Source of the DNA: Scytonema tolypothrichoides VB-61278
GTDB lineage: Bacteria; Cyanobacteriota; Cyanobacteriia; Cyanobacteriales; Nostocaceae
Assembly: GCF_000828085.3 (NCBI RefSeq)
Contig: NZ_JXCA02000001.1
Coordinates: 1,131,191 to 1,195,190 of the forward strand
Length of the DNA: 64,000 bases
Direction of reading: 5' to 3'
Every line of letters starts with the position of its first letter. The stretch's first letter is position 1. The position numbers were made by a program, and so were the translations under genes. The notes beneath the pieces were generated by a model, which did no database searches, was not told the origin of the DNA, and worked only from the letters and a program-made list of their open reading frames with translations. Below, piece by piece: positions 1 through 8,925 of this stretch.

Positions 1-2
1 CT

Positions 3-146
3 AAACCCAAGAGCTATATAACTTTCCAAATCCCGGAACACGAAAAAGATATCTTGCTTGAGTACTGTGAGCAAGAAGACAGAACTCAATCTGACGTACT
101 AACAGAGCTAGTACGTTCACTAAAGAAAAAGCTTGGCGGGAAATGA
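3..146 (+). CDS. C-terminal end of a small ribbon-helix-helix-like protein (partial)
   Basis: The window opens inside this reading frame; the last 47 codons end with TGA at 144-146. The visible part reads KPKSYITFQIPEHEKDILLE and continues into a basic helix ending KKKLGGK. A beta strand carrying a TFQIPE-type motif followed by two helices resembles the small RHH/CopG-like proteins of cyanobacteria, which bind DNA as dimers and often act as antitoxins or repressors. The N-terminus lies outside the window, so size and partner are unknown. The family assignment is an inference from pattern only. Confidence 0.55.
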   Translation, partial: KPKSYITFQIPEHEKDILLEYCEQEDRTQSDVLTELVRSLKKKLGGK

Positions 147-158
147 ATTTCCCCAACG

Positions 159-402
159 GGGGTCTTACACGTAAAAAAATTGGGTCGGGGGTCTAACACG
201 AAAAAATCTGGCAGCCTTAATAAGAACGAGTACCCGACTTCGACCACTAATAAACAAGACGTTCAGCGAAGCCTGCCGTTAGGCATAGGCTGCCAGATTT
301 TTAGGGGACAATGCGTCGGCAGCCTTATTGCAACGAGTACGCGTCTTGCTTGACAGATCAACAGACAAAGGCTGCCCAATTTTTTAGGGGACAATGCGTC
401 GT
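159..402. repeat. Structured tandem repeat block (two hairpin units)
   Basis: Two related units lie in tandem. The first has a perfect 16-bp inverted repeat (202-217 and 287-302, core GGCAGCCT/AGGCTGCC) around a 69-base loop. The second has the same core as a 9-bp inverted repeat (318-326 and 368-376). Both loops contain AACGAGTAC (225-233, 332-340) and both units end in the same 20-mer, TTTTAGGGGACAATGCGTCG (299-318, 382-401). Just upstream a motif GGGGGTCTWACACG occurs twice (near 159 and 187). A short hairpin (GGCAC/GTGCC, 436-448) follows. No gene is visible from 147 to 551. Confidence 0.7.
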
Positions 403-551
403 CGTCTTTCATCCCCGGTCTAAAGAACGGAGTTCGGCACATAGTGCCTGCTCCTGGGGGGCTTTCAGTCTCCCGCGCGAATCACCGTAAATAGTAAATA
501 AATTAAGCTTCCTGACTCATCCTCTGCGCCTTTGCGCCTTGGCGTGATCTA

Positions 552-1355
552 TTAAACAGGACGACAACCAGATAACATTGCATGCATCTTAACCACTGAA
601 CCAATAACAACAATTGCTGGGGCTTCAAACCCAGTTGCCTCAACTTGCTCTACAATTGTTCCGAACTGACCAATTAATTCTTCTTGATCCGGTCGCGTAC
701 CCCACCGTACCAGAGCAATAGGTGTTTCTGAATTCAACCCAGCTTCGGTTAAATGTTCGACAATGTGAGTTAGATTGTGAATACCCATGTATATCACTAT
801 TGTTTCAGAACCGTGGGCGATCGCACTCCAATTCACCGCAGGACGATACTTACCCGCAGACTCATGCCCTGTCACAAAAGTGACAGATGAACTATATAAC
901 CGATGCGTCAAAGGTATACCTGCATAAGCAGGAGCAGCAATTCCTGATGTCACACCAGGCACAACTTCCACAGGAATTCCAGCTTCTACCAATTCTTCCA
1001 TCTCCTCGCCACCGCGACCAAATATAAACGGGTCGCCCCCCTTAAGCCGCACAACAATGGCATTATCCTGCGCCTTAGCAATCAGCAAGTGTGTTGTTTC
1101 TTCCTGTATAATTGAATGACGCCCCCGGCGTTTACCAGCATCAATCTTCTGGGCTTGAGGATTTATCATTGCCAAAATTGCTGGACTGACCAGGGCATCA
1201 TAGATGACCACATCAGCACACTCTAACAAAGTCTTGCCTTTGAGAGTCATCAACCCCGGATCTCCCGGTCCCGCGCCTACTAGGTAGACTTTACCCAAAT
1301 GCCTCTTGTTCTCTTCTTTTTCTTCCTTCGCACCCTTTGTGTCTTCGCGGTTCAT
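552..1355 (-). CDS. cobA: Uroporphyrinogen-III C-methyltransferase (SUMT)
   Basis: This enzyme transfers two methyl groups from SAM to uroporphyrinogen III, giving precorrin-2, the entry to siroheme and cobalamin. The frame shows the family P-loop-like motif [15 protein letters not shown] near the N-terminus, then [17 protein letters not shown] and [20 protein letters not shown], and covers a full-length single-domain SUMT. I chose the ATG at 1355, which overlaps the upstream cbiX stop as TAATG, implying translational coupling; a TTG six codons further upstream is less likely. The first 17 or so residues ([16 protein letters not shown]) match a dispersed non-coding repeat rather than the enzyme family. 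The neighbouring chelatase indicates siroheme synthesis for nitrite and sulfite reductases. Confidence 0.93.
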   Translation of the reverse strand: MNREDTKGAKEEKEENKRHLGKVYLVGAGPGDPGLMTLKGKTLLECADVVIYDALVSPAILAMINPQAQKIDAGKRRGRHSIIQEETTHLLIAKAQDNAIVVRLKGGDPFIFGRGGEEMEELVEAGIPVEVVPGVTSGIAAPAYAGIPLTHRLYSSSVTFVTGHESAGKYRPAVNWSAIAHGSETIVIYMGIHNLTHIVEHLTEAGLNSETPIALVRWGTRPDQEELIGQFGTIVEQVEATGFEAPAIVVIGSVVKMHAMLSGCRPV

Positions 1356-2110
1356 TACTTTAACAAATCCCAAATCAATTCCACTAATTCTGCACTTGCT
1401 CCCAGAGGCGAAGTCAGTTGAAAGTTCACCTCAGGAAACTGTAATTTTAACTCTTGTTGCCTTCGAGCAACAGCGTCCGTCATGCCACCTGGAAATAGAA
1501 AGTATGGTACTATCACGAAATTCTTATATCCAGCAGCTACCAACTCTTGCACCCGTGCTTCCAAGCTGGGAGACACACTTAAGTATGCAGCTACTGCTCC
1601 TATTTTCGCTGCTATTGCTTCCACTGGAACATTAGCTTCAAAGCGACGACTACCATGAGCCAAAAGAATTTTTGCTTCTGCTTTTGTAGCAATCAATTGC
1701 TGCCCCAGTAAGCACTCTAAACCAGGGTGACAGCCTAAGTATGGTTGTAAAAATATCTTAATATCTTGACCGATAGCCTGCTCTGCCAGTGCGACTTGGG
1801 CTGGAATATCTTCCATCACATGAACTCCTGGCAGTAAAAATAGTGGTTGGATTTTGAGACTATCACATCCAGAATCTAAAGCATTCTTAGCAAATTTTAT
1901 GATTTGCTGATGCAGGGGTTCGGGATTTAGTTCCAAGTACGCTGTACCGACCAAGGTTTCACATTTCAACTGAGAAGTTATACCTCCAGTTGTCATAGTG
2001 AGTAAATCGCTTTGTATTTTATGACATAACTGGCCTGCCAGATGTTGCATAGCAATTTCCGGACGCGGATCGTGACTTCCGTGGGATACCAACAGATATG
2101 CAGATGCCAT
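1355..2110 (-). CDS. Sirohydrochlorin chelatase, CbiX/SirB type (two-domain)
   Basis: This protein inserts metal into sirohydrochlorin, most likely iron for siroheme given its partner SUMT. The N-terminal half starts with LLVSHGSHDPRP, the class II chelatase signature, and the second half repeats the fold with LLAHGSRRFEAN, so it is the long duplicated form (251 aa). The histidines of both SHGS/AHGS motifs are the expected metal-binding residues. The ATG at 2110 is preferred over the TTG two codons upstream. The gene is the first of a coupled pair with cobA (one-base TAATG overlap). Cobalt insertion for B12 cannot be excluded from sequence. Confidence 0.9.
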   Translation of the reverse strand: MASAYLLVSHGSHDPRPEIAMQHLAGQLCHKIQSDLLTMTTGGITSQLKCETLVGTAYLELNPEPLHQQIIKFAKNALDSGCDSLKIQPLFLLPGVHVMEDIPAQVALAEQAIGQDIKIFLQPYLGCHPGLECLLGQQLIATKAEAKILLAHGSRRFEANVPVEAIAAKIGAVAAYLSVSPSLEARVQELVAAGYKNFVIVPYFLFPGGMTDAVARRQQELKLQFPEVNFQLTSPLGASAELVELIWDLLK

Positions 2111-2248
2111 TAGCAAGGACGTTACGTCAAATGTTTCAGTTTATTAAATATAGCGTAGGTTGAATTAGGTGACAAAATGACTATTAGCCAGGAGCTGTTA
2201 GTTCCTGGCTGTTCTCGTACTTAATTGAGAATCTAGTTAGATAGCGAC

Positions 2249-2947
2249 TTATTTCTCAGCTTTCTTTTGTTCTGCAACGGGGTCAGCAATGTAACGGAAA
2301 GTAGGTTCAGAGTTCCAAGGACCACGCTCATCCTTACCGTTGCTAGACAAGTTATAGTAAATGTCTACAGTGCTATCAGGTTGGATATTACCGAAAAATG
2401 GCTCAGTTAACTTACCCAAAGAGTCCAGCGCCTTCATGAACATTTGGGTATGAGAAATTTCCCGCGTCAGAAGATGAACAAGTGCTTCTTTGGTTCCTTC
2501 ATCAGGGGCTAACTTAATCAATGACTCGTAAGTTTGACGTGCACCTGCTTCAGCAGCAATGTCTGCCCGCAAATCACGCACTACGTCACCACCTTCATTA
2601 ATATAGGCTGCTGACCAAGCTTGACCTTGACTATCTAGCAAGTGAGGTCCTACACCCCGCACAGCAAATAAAGTACTTTTGTAAGCTTCAGTTTGGTCAG
2701 CATTTTTGGTATGAGATTCGATGAGCTTACCAATCATTTCTAAGTGGCTAAACTCTTCGATAGCAATATCTTGCAACATATCCTTAATTCCAGCGTGTTC
2801 GCAGTGTAAGGACTGTGTCCAGTATTGCAAAGCTGCTGTTAATTCACCTGTTGCACCACCAAACTGTTCTAGAAGCAGTTGAGCAAAACGTGGATTTGGA
2901 TCAGCAATGTTAACAGGTCGAATTGTTTCTTTCTTATGAAAAAACAC
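2249..2947 (-). CDS. Manganese (non-haem) catalase
   Basis: A dimanganese catalase disproportionating hydrogen peroxide in the cytoplasm. The ferritin-like four-helix fold is visible, with metal ligands E35 (GELTAALQYW), E65 and H68 (EEFSHLEM), a later Glu in EAGARQTYE and a His in REISHTQMF. Length (232 aa) is typical of the short cyanobacterial KatA/KatB type, which lacks the long C-terminal tail of the Lactobacillus enzyme. The start is GTG at 2947, supported by AAGGAG eight bases upstream. It stands alone, with about 190 bases before the next gene on the same strand. Confidence 0.93.
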   Translation of the reverse strand: MFFHKKETIRPVNIADPNPRFAQLLLEQFGGATGELTAALQYWTQSLHCEHAGIKDMLQDIAIEEFSHLEMIGKLIESHTKNADQTEAYKSTLFAVRGVGPHLLDSQGQAWSAAYINEGGDVVRDLRADIAAEAGARQTYESLIKLAPDEGTKEALVHLLTREISHTQMFMKALDSLGKLTEPFFGNIQPDSTVDIYYNLSSNGKDERGPWNSEPTFRYIADPVAEQKKAEK

Positions 2948-3137
2948 AATAGTTCTCCTTTCTTTTAGGTATTTGTGCCAATTTCTTAGGTGTTTCGTGA
3001 ATCAGACTCAAGAAAATCGGAAAATTCCCTACTCTCATTACAAAATGTTAATGGTGGCAGCTTGCTAAAACCTTGATCCTGGGAAAGACTTGCTATCTAA
3101 GTAGCTCTATCGAAAGTCGCTATTATTTTTATGTAAA

Positions 3138-3518
3138 CTATTGCTTTTGGGCGTTGTATGTGTAGAAATTTTCCAAAGCCCCCACCGTTTCAAATTTATA
3201 AGAAGGTACCCAATCATTAAGTTTTAAATCTGTACGGTAAACACTAAAAATAAGAAAATCTTGTTTTTCTGTACTAATAGAGATAATTTCCCTCATACGC
3301 GGGTTTGCTGCTTCTAGCAGTTTATCGCAGTTCATTTGTATTAAATTTTCTAATGGATTTTGACTTTTCTTACACACATTGCTTTTCAAATACTCGCTCA
3401 GCCTTTGTACTGCATACTCTTCATATTTACCCTGACTAGGATTTGTATTCGCCATTGCCATACCCAAGACTGCTACTCCCACGACTCCCAGGCATGTAAT
3501 AATAGTGATAGGTCTCAT
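3138..3518 (-). CDS. DUF4359 protein, secreted or membrane-anchored
   Basis: A 126-residue protein with an N-terminal hydrophobic segment (about residues 4-24) that is a signal or anchor, followed by NPSQGKYEEYAVQRLSEYL and a compact domain with two cysteines (VCKK and MNCDKL). This matches the cyanobacterial DUF4359 family, whose function is unknown. The ATG at 3518 is preferred to a TTG three codons upstream. The end of the frame (ENFYTYNAQKQ) is intact. Nothing in the neighbourhood indicates a role. Confidence 0.8.
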   Translation of the reverse strand: MRPITIITCLGVVGVAVLGMAMANTNPSQGKYEEYAVQRLSEYLKSNVCKKSQNPLENLIQMNCDKLLEAANPRMREIISISTEKQDFLIFSVYRTDLKLNDWVPSYKFETVGALENFYTYNAQKQ

Positions 3519-3632
3519 TTGTCCCAACTGCTATTTACCATAGATCTTAGACTCCACATTATTGAAGTCCGTTCCTTTGCCAAAAGCACTTGATCTATTC
3601 AGCAGCTAGCTGTTATAATATGGAAAATAATG

Positions 3633-3705
3633 GCGAGCGTAGCCAAGCGGTTAAGGCAGAGGTTTGTGGTTCCTCCACTGGTGGGTTCGACTCCCATCGT
3701 TCGCC
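3633..3705 (+). tRNA. tRNA-His (anticodon GTG)
   Basis: The sequence folds as a cloverleaf: acceptor GCGAGCG (3634-3640) pairs with CGTTCGC (3698-3704), followed by T8-A9, a D-arm with AGCCAAGCGGTTAAGGC, an anticodon loop TTGTGGT reading GTG, and a T-arm with TTCGACT. An encoded G at 3633 faces C at 3705, giving the extra G-1:C73 pair that identifies tRNA-His. The CCA tail is not encoded. A strong terminator follows about 50 bases downstream. Confidence 0.96.
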
Positions 3706-3754
3706 CTGAGGTGATTTTTAGCTGTTGACAAGAACCTGACTAATAATCAAAGCG

Positions 3755-3784
3755 AAATCCCCCAACCTTGAGTTGGGGGATTTT
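3755..3784 (+). terminator. Rho-independent terminator after tRNA-His
   Basis: A perfect 12-bp stem (AAATCCCCCAAC at 3755-3766 with its complement at 3772-3783) closes a five-base CTTGA loop and runs into TTTTG. It is placed to end the tRNA-His transcript. Confidence 0.85.
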
Positions 3785-3785
3785 G

Positions 3786-4100
3786 TTAATACAATTTTTA
3801 ACAGTTATCAGTTATTAAGTACCAGCCGCAGTTATCAGGTAGGAAACGGACTCGTCCACCCCTTGTTCACCCTTCGGGTATCTCCTGCACAGACGCTGCG
3901 CTTTAGCCCTTTGGGCGTGCGCAAAGCGCATACGCCAGATGCCTGGCTGTCGGGAAACACTCATCAAGCACGCTTACTCACTGTTCACTGTTAAGCATTC
4001 CCTGTTAAGCGTTCCCTGTTCCCTGATTGAAGGTTAGAGAAATTTTTTATCTTCATTCTCAAACTCAAAGCCCTTGACTATCTACTGAAAAATCATCTAC
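3786..4100. repeat. Repeat-rich spacer (REP-like palindrome and heptamer repeats)
   Basis: Between the tRNA and susA there is no supportable gene (3786-4803). It holds AACTGAT/TTATCAG heptamers (about 3795-3840), a REP-like block at 3893-3938 (ACGCTGCGCTTTAGCCCTTT and following) that recurs nearly exactly at 27627-27672, and TTCCCTG heptamers near 3995-4025. From 4026 to 4803 the DNA is AT-rich and presumably holds the susA promoter, but I see no clear operator. Confidence 0.6.
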
Positions 4101-4803
4101 TACTAGAAGATGCCAAGCAGAAAAATGAAAGTCAACCCACATAAGGCAAGGAAAGAGAAAATAATGATATTGCCTATACTGTGGTCTTGTACTGTTGCGT
4201 GTTGTGGATGTTCAGTCATAAAAACCGACCTTGTTTTAAAGACTATGCTGAAATTATAAATACCCGAACAGATATTTTTCTTAGTAGAATAAAATACTTG
4301 ACTTTAATTCAATTAAGTTTATCTTTTTCGGTAACTAAAAAAGAAAAAGATAAAGTTTTGTTTCAGCTTTTTCAGTAATGATCACGAAAAAACTGAAGAA
4401 AACGAAAAGAAGTTTGATTGCTACTCCCAAATATATTTCCCCTCGCAACTTAACTAAAATTTATGTAAGAGTAGCTGTAAAAGTCTATTCTTTGAAGGAA
4501 AATGGATTTTTCCAGAATACCTTTAGGTATCTGTACTAACAAGGATCATTAGGTAGCTTGATGTTTTCGCGTTTTGTGCTTAACAAAAAGACAATAAAGA
4601 CTACGCCTTTAGTCAGAGTACAAAATACTCATATATAAGATAAGCGTAAAAAGGTAGAGAGATTTAAAAATACTCACAGTAGTAATAATTGCTAATTGCC
4701 AAGGTGTAGTACTTGTTTATACGATTACCCATGGGCAGTTGGCAATTGGCTATTGCTCAGTCAAACGCTGAATCCAAAACCTACAATTATCTCACAAGTT
4801 ACC

Positions 4804-7224
4804 ATGTCTGAATTACTTCAAGCTGTGCTAGATAGTGAAGAAAAAAGTGATTTGCGTTCCCTGATCAGCGAATTACGTCAGCAAGAAAAAAAGTACTTGC
4901 TGCGTAACGACATACTCAATTTATATGGTGAATATTGCTCTAAGTACGAAAAACCTGAGCAATTTTACACTGCTTCTCACTTAGGAAAACTTGTTTACTA
5001 CACTCAAGAAATCATTCAAGAGGAATCAAGCCTCTGCTTCATCATACGACCAAAGATTGCTAGTCAAGAGGTTTATCGACTGACAGCCGACTTGAGTATA
5101 GAACCGATGACGGTTCAGGAACTGTTGGATTTGCGCGATCGCCTAGTCAATCGATACAACCCCAACGAAGGCGACCTCTTGGAATTGGATTTTGGTCCAT
5201 TTTATGATTACACCCCAGTGATTCGCGATCCAAAAAATATTGGCAGGGGGGTGCAGTTTCTCAACCGCTATCTATCCAGCAAGCTATTTGCTGACCCCAA
5301 GCAATGGCTAGAAGGCTTGTTTAACTTCTTGCGCCTACACCAATACAACGGCGTTCAACTGCTTATCAACCAGCGGATTCAGTCACAGCAGCAACTGTCT
5401 GAACAAGTCAAAAAAGCCATCTCTTTCGTAAGTTCTCGTCCCAGTGGCCAACCTTACGAAGAATTCCGATTTGACTTGCAAGTGATGGGCTTTGAACCGG
5501 GTTGGGGACACACTGCGCAGCGAGTCCAGGAAAGCTTGAGTATTCTGGATGAATTGATTGACTCTCCCGATCCTCAGACGTTGGAAGCTTTCATCTCTCG
5601 CATCCCGATGATTTTTAGAATCGTCTTGGTTTCTGCCCACGGTTGGTTTGGGCAAGAGGGAGTTTTGGGGCGTCCCGACACTGGCGGTCAAGTGGTTTAC
5701 GTCCTCGACCAAGCGAAGAACTTGGAAAAGCAACTGCAAGAAGATGCGATGCTGGCTGGTTTAGAAGGATTGAATGTCCAGCCGAAGGTGATTATTCTCA
5801 CCCGCCTTATCCCCAACAGTGATGGCACCCTTTGTAACCAGCGCCTAGAAAAAGTTTACGATACTGAAAACGCCTGGATTTTGCGAGTGCCTTTGCGGGA
5901 ATTCAATCCCAACATGACACAAAACTGGATTTCGCGGTTTGAATTTTGGCCTTATCTGGAAACCTTCGCCATTGATTCTGAAAAAGAACTGCTGGCAGAG
6001 TTTCAGGGTAGACCAGATTTAATTGTTGGTAACTATACTGATGGGAATTTGGTAGCGTTTTTGCTGGCACGCAGACTGCGTGTCACCCAGTGTAACATTG
6101 CCCATGCCTTAGAAAAGTCCAAATACTTGTTCAGTAACCTCTATTGGCAAGATTTGGAGGAGAAATATCATTTTTCGTTGCAATTCAGCGCTGACTTGTT
6201 GGCGATGAATGCTGCCAACTTTATCATCAGCAGCACTTACCAAGAAATTGTGGGCACGCCGGATAGTGTAGGACAGTACGAATCACTCAAGTGCTTCACC
6301 ATGCCGGAACTGTACCACGTTGTTAATGGGGTTGAACTGTTTAGTCCCAAGTTTAACGTGGTACCGCCTGGAGTGAACGAGAATGCTTTTTTCCCATATA
6401 CTCGTAGTGAAGACAGGGTTGAAAGCGATCGCGCCAGAATAGAAGAAATGCTCTTCACTCTGGAAGACGACTCTCAAATTTTTGGTACTCTTGATGATCC
6501 AACCAAGCGCCCACTTTTCTCAATGGCGCGTCTTGATCGCATTAAAAACCTCACTGGTTTAGCCGAATGCTTTGGTCGGAGTCAACAATTGCAAGACCAA
6601 TGCAACCTCATTTTGGTAGCGGGTAAGTTGCGTGTTGAAGAATCAGGCGACAACGAAGAACGCGATGAGATTGTCAAACTTTACCGAATCATAGAGCAAT
6701 ACAATCTTTATGGTAAGATTCGCTGGTTGGGTGTGCGTTTGACCAAATCTGACTCTGGCGAAATCTATCGGGTCATTGCTGACCACAAAGGAATCTTTGT
6801 ACAACCTGCTTTATTTGAAGCATTTGGCTTGACAATTTTAGAAGCGATGATTTCAGGATTACCAACTTTTGCTACGCAATTTGGTGGTCCATTAGAAATC
6901 ATTCAAGATAAGGTCAATGGCTTTTATATCAACCCAACCAATTTAGAAGAAACAGCCGAAAAACTTCTTGAGTTTGTCCAGAACTGCGAACAAAATCCCA
7001 ATTATTGGAATCAAATTTCCAAACAAGCCATTGACCGAGTTTATAGCACTTATACATGGAAAATTCACACTTCCAAGCTGCTATCATTAGCACGAATTTA
7101 TGGCTTTTGGAACTTTATCTCAAAAGAAAATCGGGAAGATTTGCTGCGCTATATCGAGGCTTTGTTCTATTTAATTTACAAGCCAAGAGCACAACAGCTA
7201 TTAGAGCAGCATAAGTATCGTTAA
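4804..7224 (+). CDS. susA: Sucrose synthase
   Basis: Reversibly cleaves sucrose with UDP or ADP to fructose and nucleotide-sugar; in filamentous nitrogen fixers it feeds sucrose into polysaccharide and heterocyst metabolism. The 806-residue frame from ATG 4804 begins MSELLQAVLDSEEKSDLR, matching the known length and N-terminus of Anabaena-type SusA. The N-terminal regulatory domain is followed by the GT4 region with SAHGWFGQEGVLGRPDTGGQ, the nucleotide-binding RLDRIKNLTGL and the E-x7-E motif EAFGLTILEAM. An upstream in-frame TTG (4696) adds residues without family resemblance. There is no obvious Shine-Dalgarno at 4804. Downstream lies a hairpin and a MITE-like element. Confidence 0.96.
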   Translation: MSELLQAVLDSEEKSDLRSLISELRQQEKKYLLRNDILNLYGEYCSKYEKPEQFYTASHLGKLVYYTQEIIQEESSLCFIIRPKIASQEVYRLTADLSIEPMTVQELLDLRDRLVNRYNPNEGDLLELDFGPFYDYTPVIRDPKNIGRGVQFLNRYLSSKLFADPKQWLEGLFNFLRLHQYNGVQLLINQRIQSQQQLSEQVKKAISFVSSRPSGQPYEEFRFDLQVMGFEPGWGHTAQRVQESLSILDELIDSPDPQTLEAFISRIPMIFRIVLVSAHGWFGQEGVLGRPDTGGQVVYVLDQAKNLEKQLQEDAMLAGLEGLNVQPKVIILTRLIPNSDGTLCNQRLEKVYDTENAWILRVPLREFNPNMTQNWISRFEFWPYLETFAIDSEKELLAEFQGRPDLIVGNYTDGNLVAFLLARRLRVTQCNIAHALEKSKYLFSNLYWQDLEEKYHFSLQFSADLLAMNAANFIISSTYQEIVGTPDSVGQYESLKCFTMPELYHVVNGVELFSPKFNVVPPGVNENAFFPYTRSEDRVESDRARIEEMLFTLEDDSQIFGTLDDPTKRPLFSMARLDRIKNLTGLAECFGRSQQLQDQCNLILVAGKLRVEESGDNEERDEIVKLYRIIEQYNLYGKIRWLGVRLTKSDSGEIYRVIADHKGIFVQPALFEAFGLTILEAMISGLPTFATQFGGPLEIIQDKVNGFYINPTNLEETAEKLLEFVQNCEQNPNYWNQISKQAIDRVYSTYTWKIHTSKLLSLARIYGFWNFISKENREDLLRYIEALFYLIYKPRAQQLLEQHKYR

Positions 7225-7238
7225 GTTGTCAGTCATTT

Positions 7239-7269
7239 GTCTATTGTTCTTTTGAAAAGAACAATAGAC
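7239..7269 (+). terminator. Hairpin after susA
   Basis: A perfect 15-bp inverted repeat, GTCTATTGTTCTTTT at 7239-7253 and its complement at 7255-7269 around a single G, lies 14 bases after the susA stop. It is followed by a C-rich stretch rather than a U-run, so termination is plausible but not certain. Its right arm overlaps the start of the next repeat element. Confidence 0.6.
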
Positions 7270-7334
7270 CTCTCCAAAAATGGCTATCAAACCTTTACGG
7301 CGCTTGCACTAGAAATCGATTTTTGGAGAGGTCT
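7266..7334. mobile_element. 69-bp MITE-like element with 16-bp terminal inverted repeats
   Basis: AGACCTCTCCAAAAAT at 7266-7281 is repeated as its exact complement at 7319-7334, flanking a 37-base centre with no coding capacity. Perfect termini and small size suggest a non-autonomous insertion element between susA and the convergent gene. No second copy is seen in the window, so mobility is inferred only from structure. Confidence 0.5.
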
Positions 7335-7347
7335 AATAGACAAATGA

Positions 7348-8157
7348 TTATTTTGTCAACTCATACCAAGTTCTTTGACCAACTATGCCATCCACTGGTA
7401 AATTCCGTTTGTTTTGGAAAGCTTTGACAGCAGCTTCGGTCAAGGCACCAAAAACCCCATCAGGTCGAATAGTATAACCATTAGACGATAACAACTGTTG
7501 CAAGACTTTTACAGCAAGACCTGAGCTACGAAAACTCAGAACTGGCAAAGATTGACTAGTATTTCTTTGAGAAACAATTTGATCATTACCTATATTAGTA
7601 GCTCTTTGCTTTCTTTGGCGAATAACCCTTTTAGCAGAAGGTTCTGAAGCTACTTGGAACCCAAAAAAAGAAGTAGAAGCAAGCATAATCTTCTGACTTT
7701 CTTTAAGCGGACTCCTTGGAAAATTTCGCACAGTGTTTTCCCACTCTGCTACCAACTGAGGAATAGCATCAAAGGGCAAAAGTATTTCTGGTTCTGCACA
7801 TAGATGAAAGCATTGAGTGTCTGTAATCACATCTTCTGTTGTGTCCTTTCTTGCAACCTGAAAATTCTTTGCTCTAGCAATATTAGAAGATATTTTATAA
7901 GCAATCTTGATTTCTGCTGGATTAACTATACTTTTCTTTTCTATACTTATAACTGACATAGCAGCTTGAACAGCCATATCAGGCTGCACAAATTCAGGTG
8001 GCGTAATTTGAGCAGTTGACACTATCTGAGATAGTTGCCTTTGTGTTAACTTCTCCTGGTTATTGTCTCGCTGAACTAGTCGCAGTTGCGGTGCAATGGT
8101 CGGAGATAGTTGTCCTGTTGTTAACACGCTCGTCATCAGCAGGGCAATATCTGTCAT
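7348..8157 (-). CDS. Peptidoglycan-binding (PG_binding_1) domain protein
   Basis: A 269-residue protein whose C-terminal 65 residues form a PG_binding_1 domain (LSFRSSGLAVKVLQQLLSSN, then GVFGALTEAAVKAFQ and VDGIVGQRTW). The N-terminal 200 residues are not recognised; they include a short hydrophobic stretch near the start (MTDIALLMTSVL) that may be a weak signal. Cell-wall association is likely from the domain; no catalytic motif is visible. Together with the gene at 8590 it forms two similarly built proteins on one strand, about 430 bases apart. Confidence 0.8.
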   Translation of the reverse strand: MTDIALLMTSVLTTGQLSPTIAPQLRLVQRDNNQEKLTQRQLSQIVSTAQITPPEFVQPDMAVQAAMSVISIEKKSIVNPAEIKIAYKISSNIARAKNFQVARKDTTEDVITDTQCFHLCAEPEILLPFDAIPQLVAEWENTVRNFPRSPLKESQKIMLASTSFFGFQVASEPSAKRVIRQRKQRATNIGNDQIVSQRNTSQSLPVLSFRSSGLAVKVLQQLLSSNGYTIRPDGVFGALTEAAVKAFQNKRNLPVDGIVGQRTWYELTK

Positions 8158-8589
8158 TGTATTTCATTTTACTAACACCCATGTTTCCTTTCACAGGAAA
8201 AATTGCTGGTGTTCCGGAATAGCCAGGACAGAAAAATAAAAAAATCTCATAAATTCTTTGAAAAGAATCAGCAAAATATAATTCAGCAGTATCTGTCAAG
8301 GTGTAACGCATTCAAAATCTGCTGCGGACTTGTGGAGGTCGTCCTTTGTCAAAAGTCATTTGTCATCTGTATTGCTTTGGACAAATAAAAGTCTTCAGAT
8401 CACGATATGTAGACTATACCGCAGCAGCTTATTTGTCAAGATATACACAAAATACATAAAATATAGAAGACTCATGAAATCCAAAAGTTTTTTCCAGAAA
8501 TCCTGAGCAATTAATTATAAAAATTACGAATTATGAGTTATCTAAAGTTTCACAATCCATAATTAATAGTATATCGACTCAATTTTTGA
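8158..8589. other. Intergenic region, no gene seen
   Basis: This 432-base AT-rich stretch separates two genes with peptidoglycan-binding domains. Short frames in it look like chance. No strong hairpin or operator is visible. Confidence 0.6.
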
Positions 8590-8925
8590 CTAACCTGACA
8601 ATAAAGCCCAAGTTCTTGGACCAACGACTCCGTCCGCTTTTAAACCGCGTGAACTCTGGAAGGCCCTAACAGCAACCTCTGTCAGCGCCCCGAAAACTCC
8701 ATCAACTTGAACAAAGTAGCCATTAGATATTAAAAGTCGCTGTAAGGTTCTTACAGTGCTTCCTGTGTTACCAAATCGTAGAGTAGGTAGACCTGAACTG
8801 GAGAGAGCTTTCATCTTGACAGATTGTGCTAATGGTTGTATTGCAGGATAGGATGTCGGTTGTGCCTTAGGCTGTGACTCAGACTTTGCTAATGGTTGTT
8901 CTTCTGGTTGTGCTTGATTTGTCAT
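8590..8925 (-). CDS. Small peptidoglycan-binding domain protein
   Basis: A 111-residue protein: a Gln/Pro-rich N-terminal segment (QPEEQPLAKSESQPKAQP) with no signal peptide, then one PG_binding_1 domain (LRFGNTGSTVRTLQRLLISN, GVFGALTEVAVRAFQ, ADGVVGPRTW). The domain closely resembles that of the neighbouring 7348-8157 protein, suggesting duplication. Start is set at the ATG at 8925; a TTG three codons upstream is the alternative. Function beyond a probable cell-wall or polymer-binding role is unknown. Confidence 0.8.
   Translation of the reverse strand: MTNQAQPEEQPLAKSESQPKAQPTSYPAIQPLAQSVKMKALSSSGLPTLRFGNTGSTVRTLQRLLISNGYFVQVDGVFGALTEVAVRAFQSSRGLKADGVVGPRTWALLSG

Noticed and set aside
191-284. 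Integron attC site (GTCTAAC and GTTAGGC motifs)
   Set aside because: The two heptamers match the R-box consensus, but the second tandem unit lacks GTTRRRY, the internal arms do not pair in the attC layout, and no integrase is near.
3773-3994. 73-codon frame after tRNA-His
   Set aside because: It runs through a terminator and REP-like and heptamer repeats, with no protein-like features.
4181-4378. 65-codon frame upstream of susA
   Set aside because: AT-rich composition, no ribosome site and no recognisable domain.
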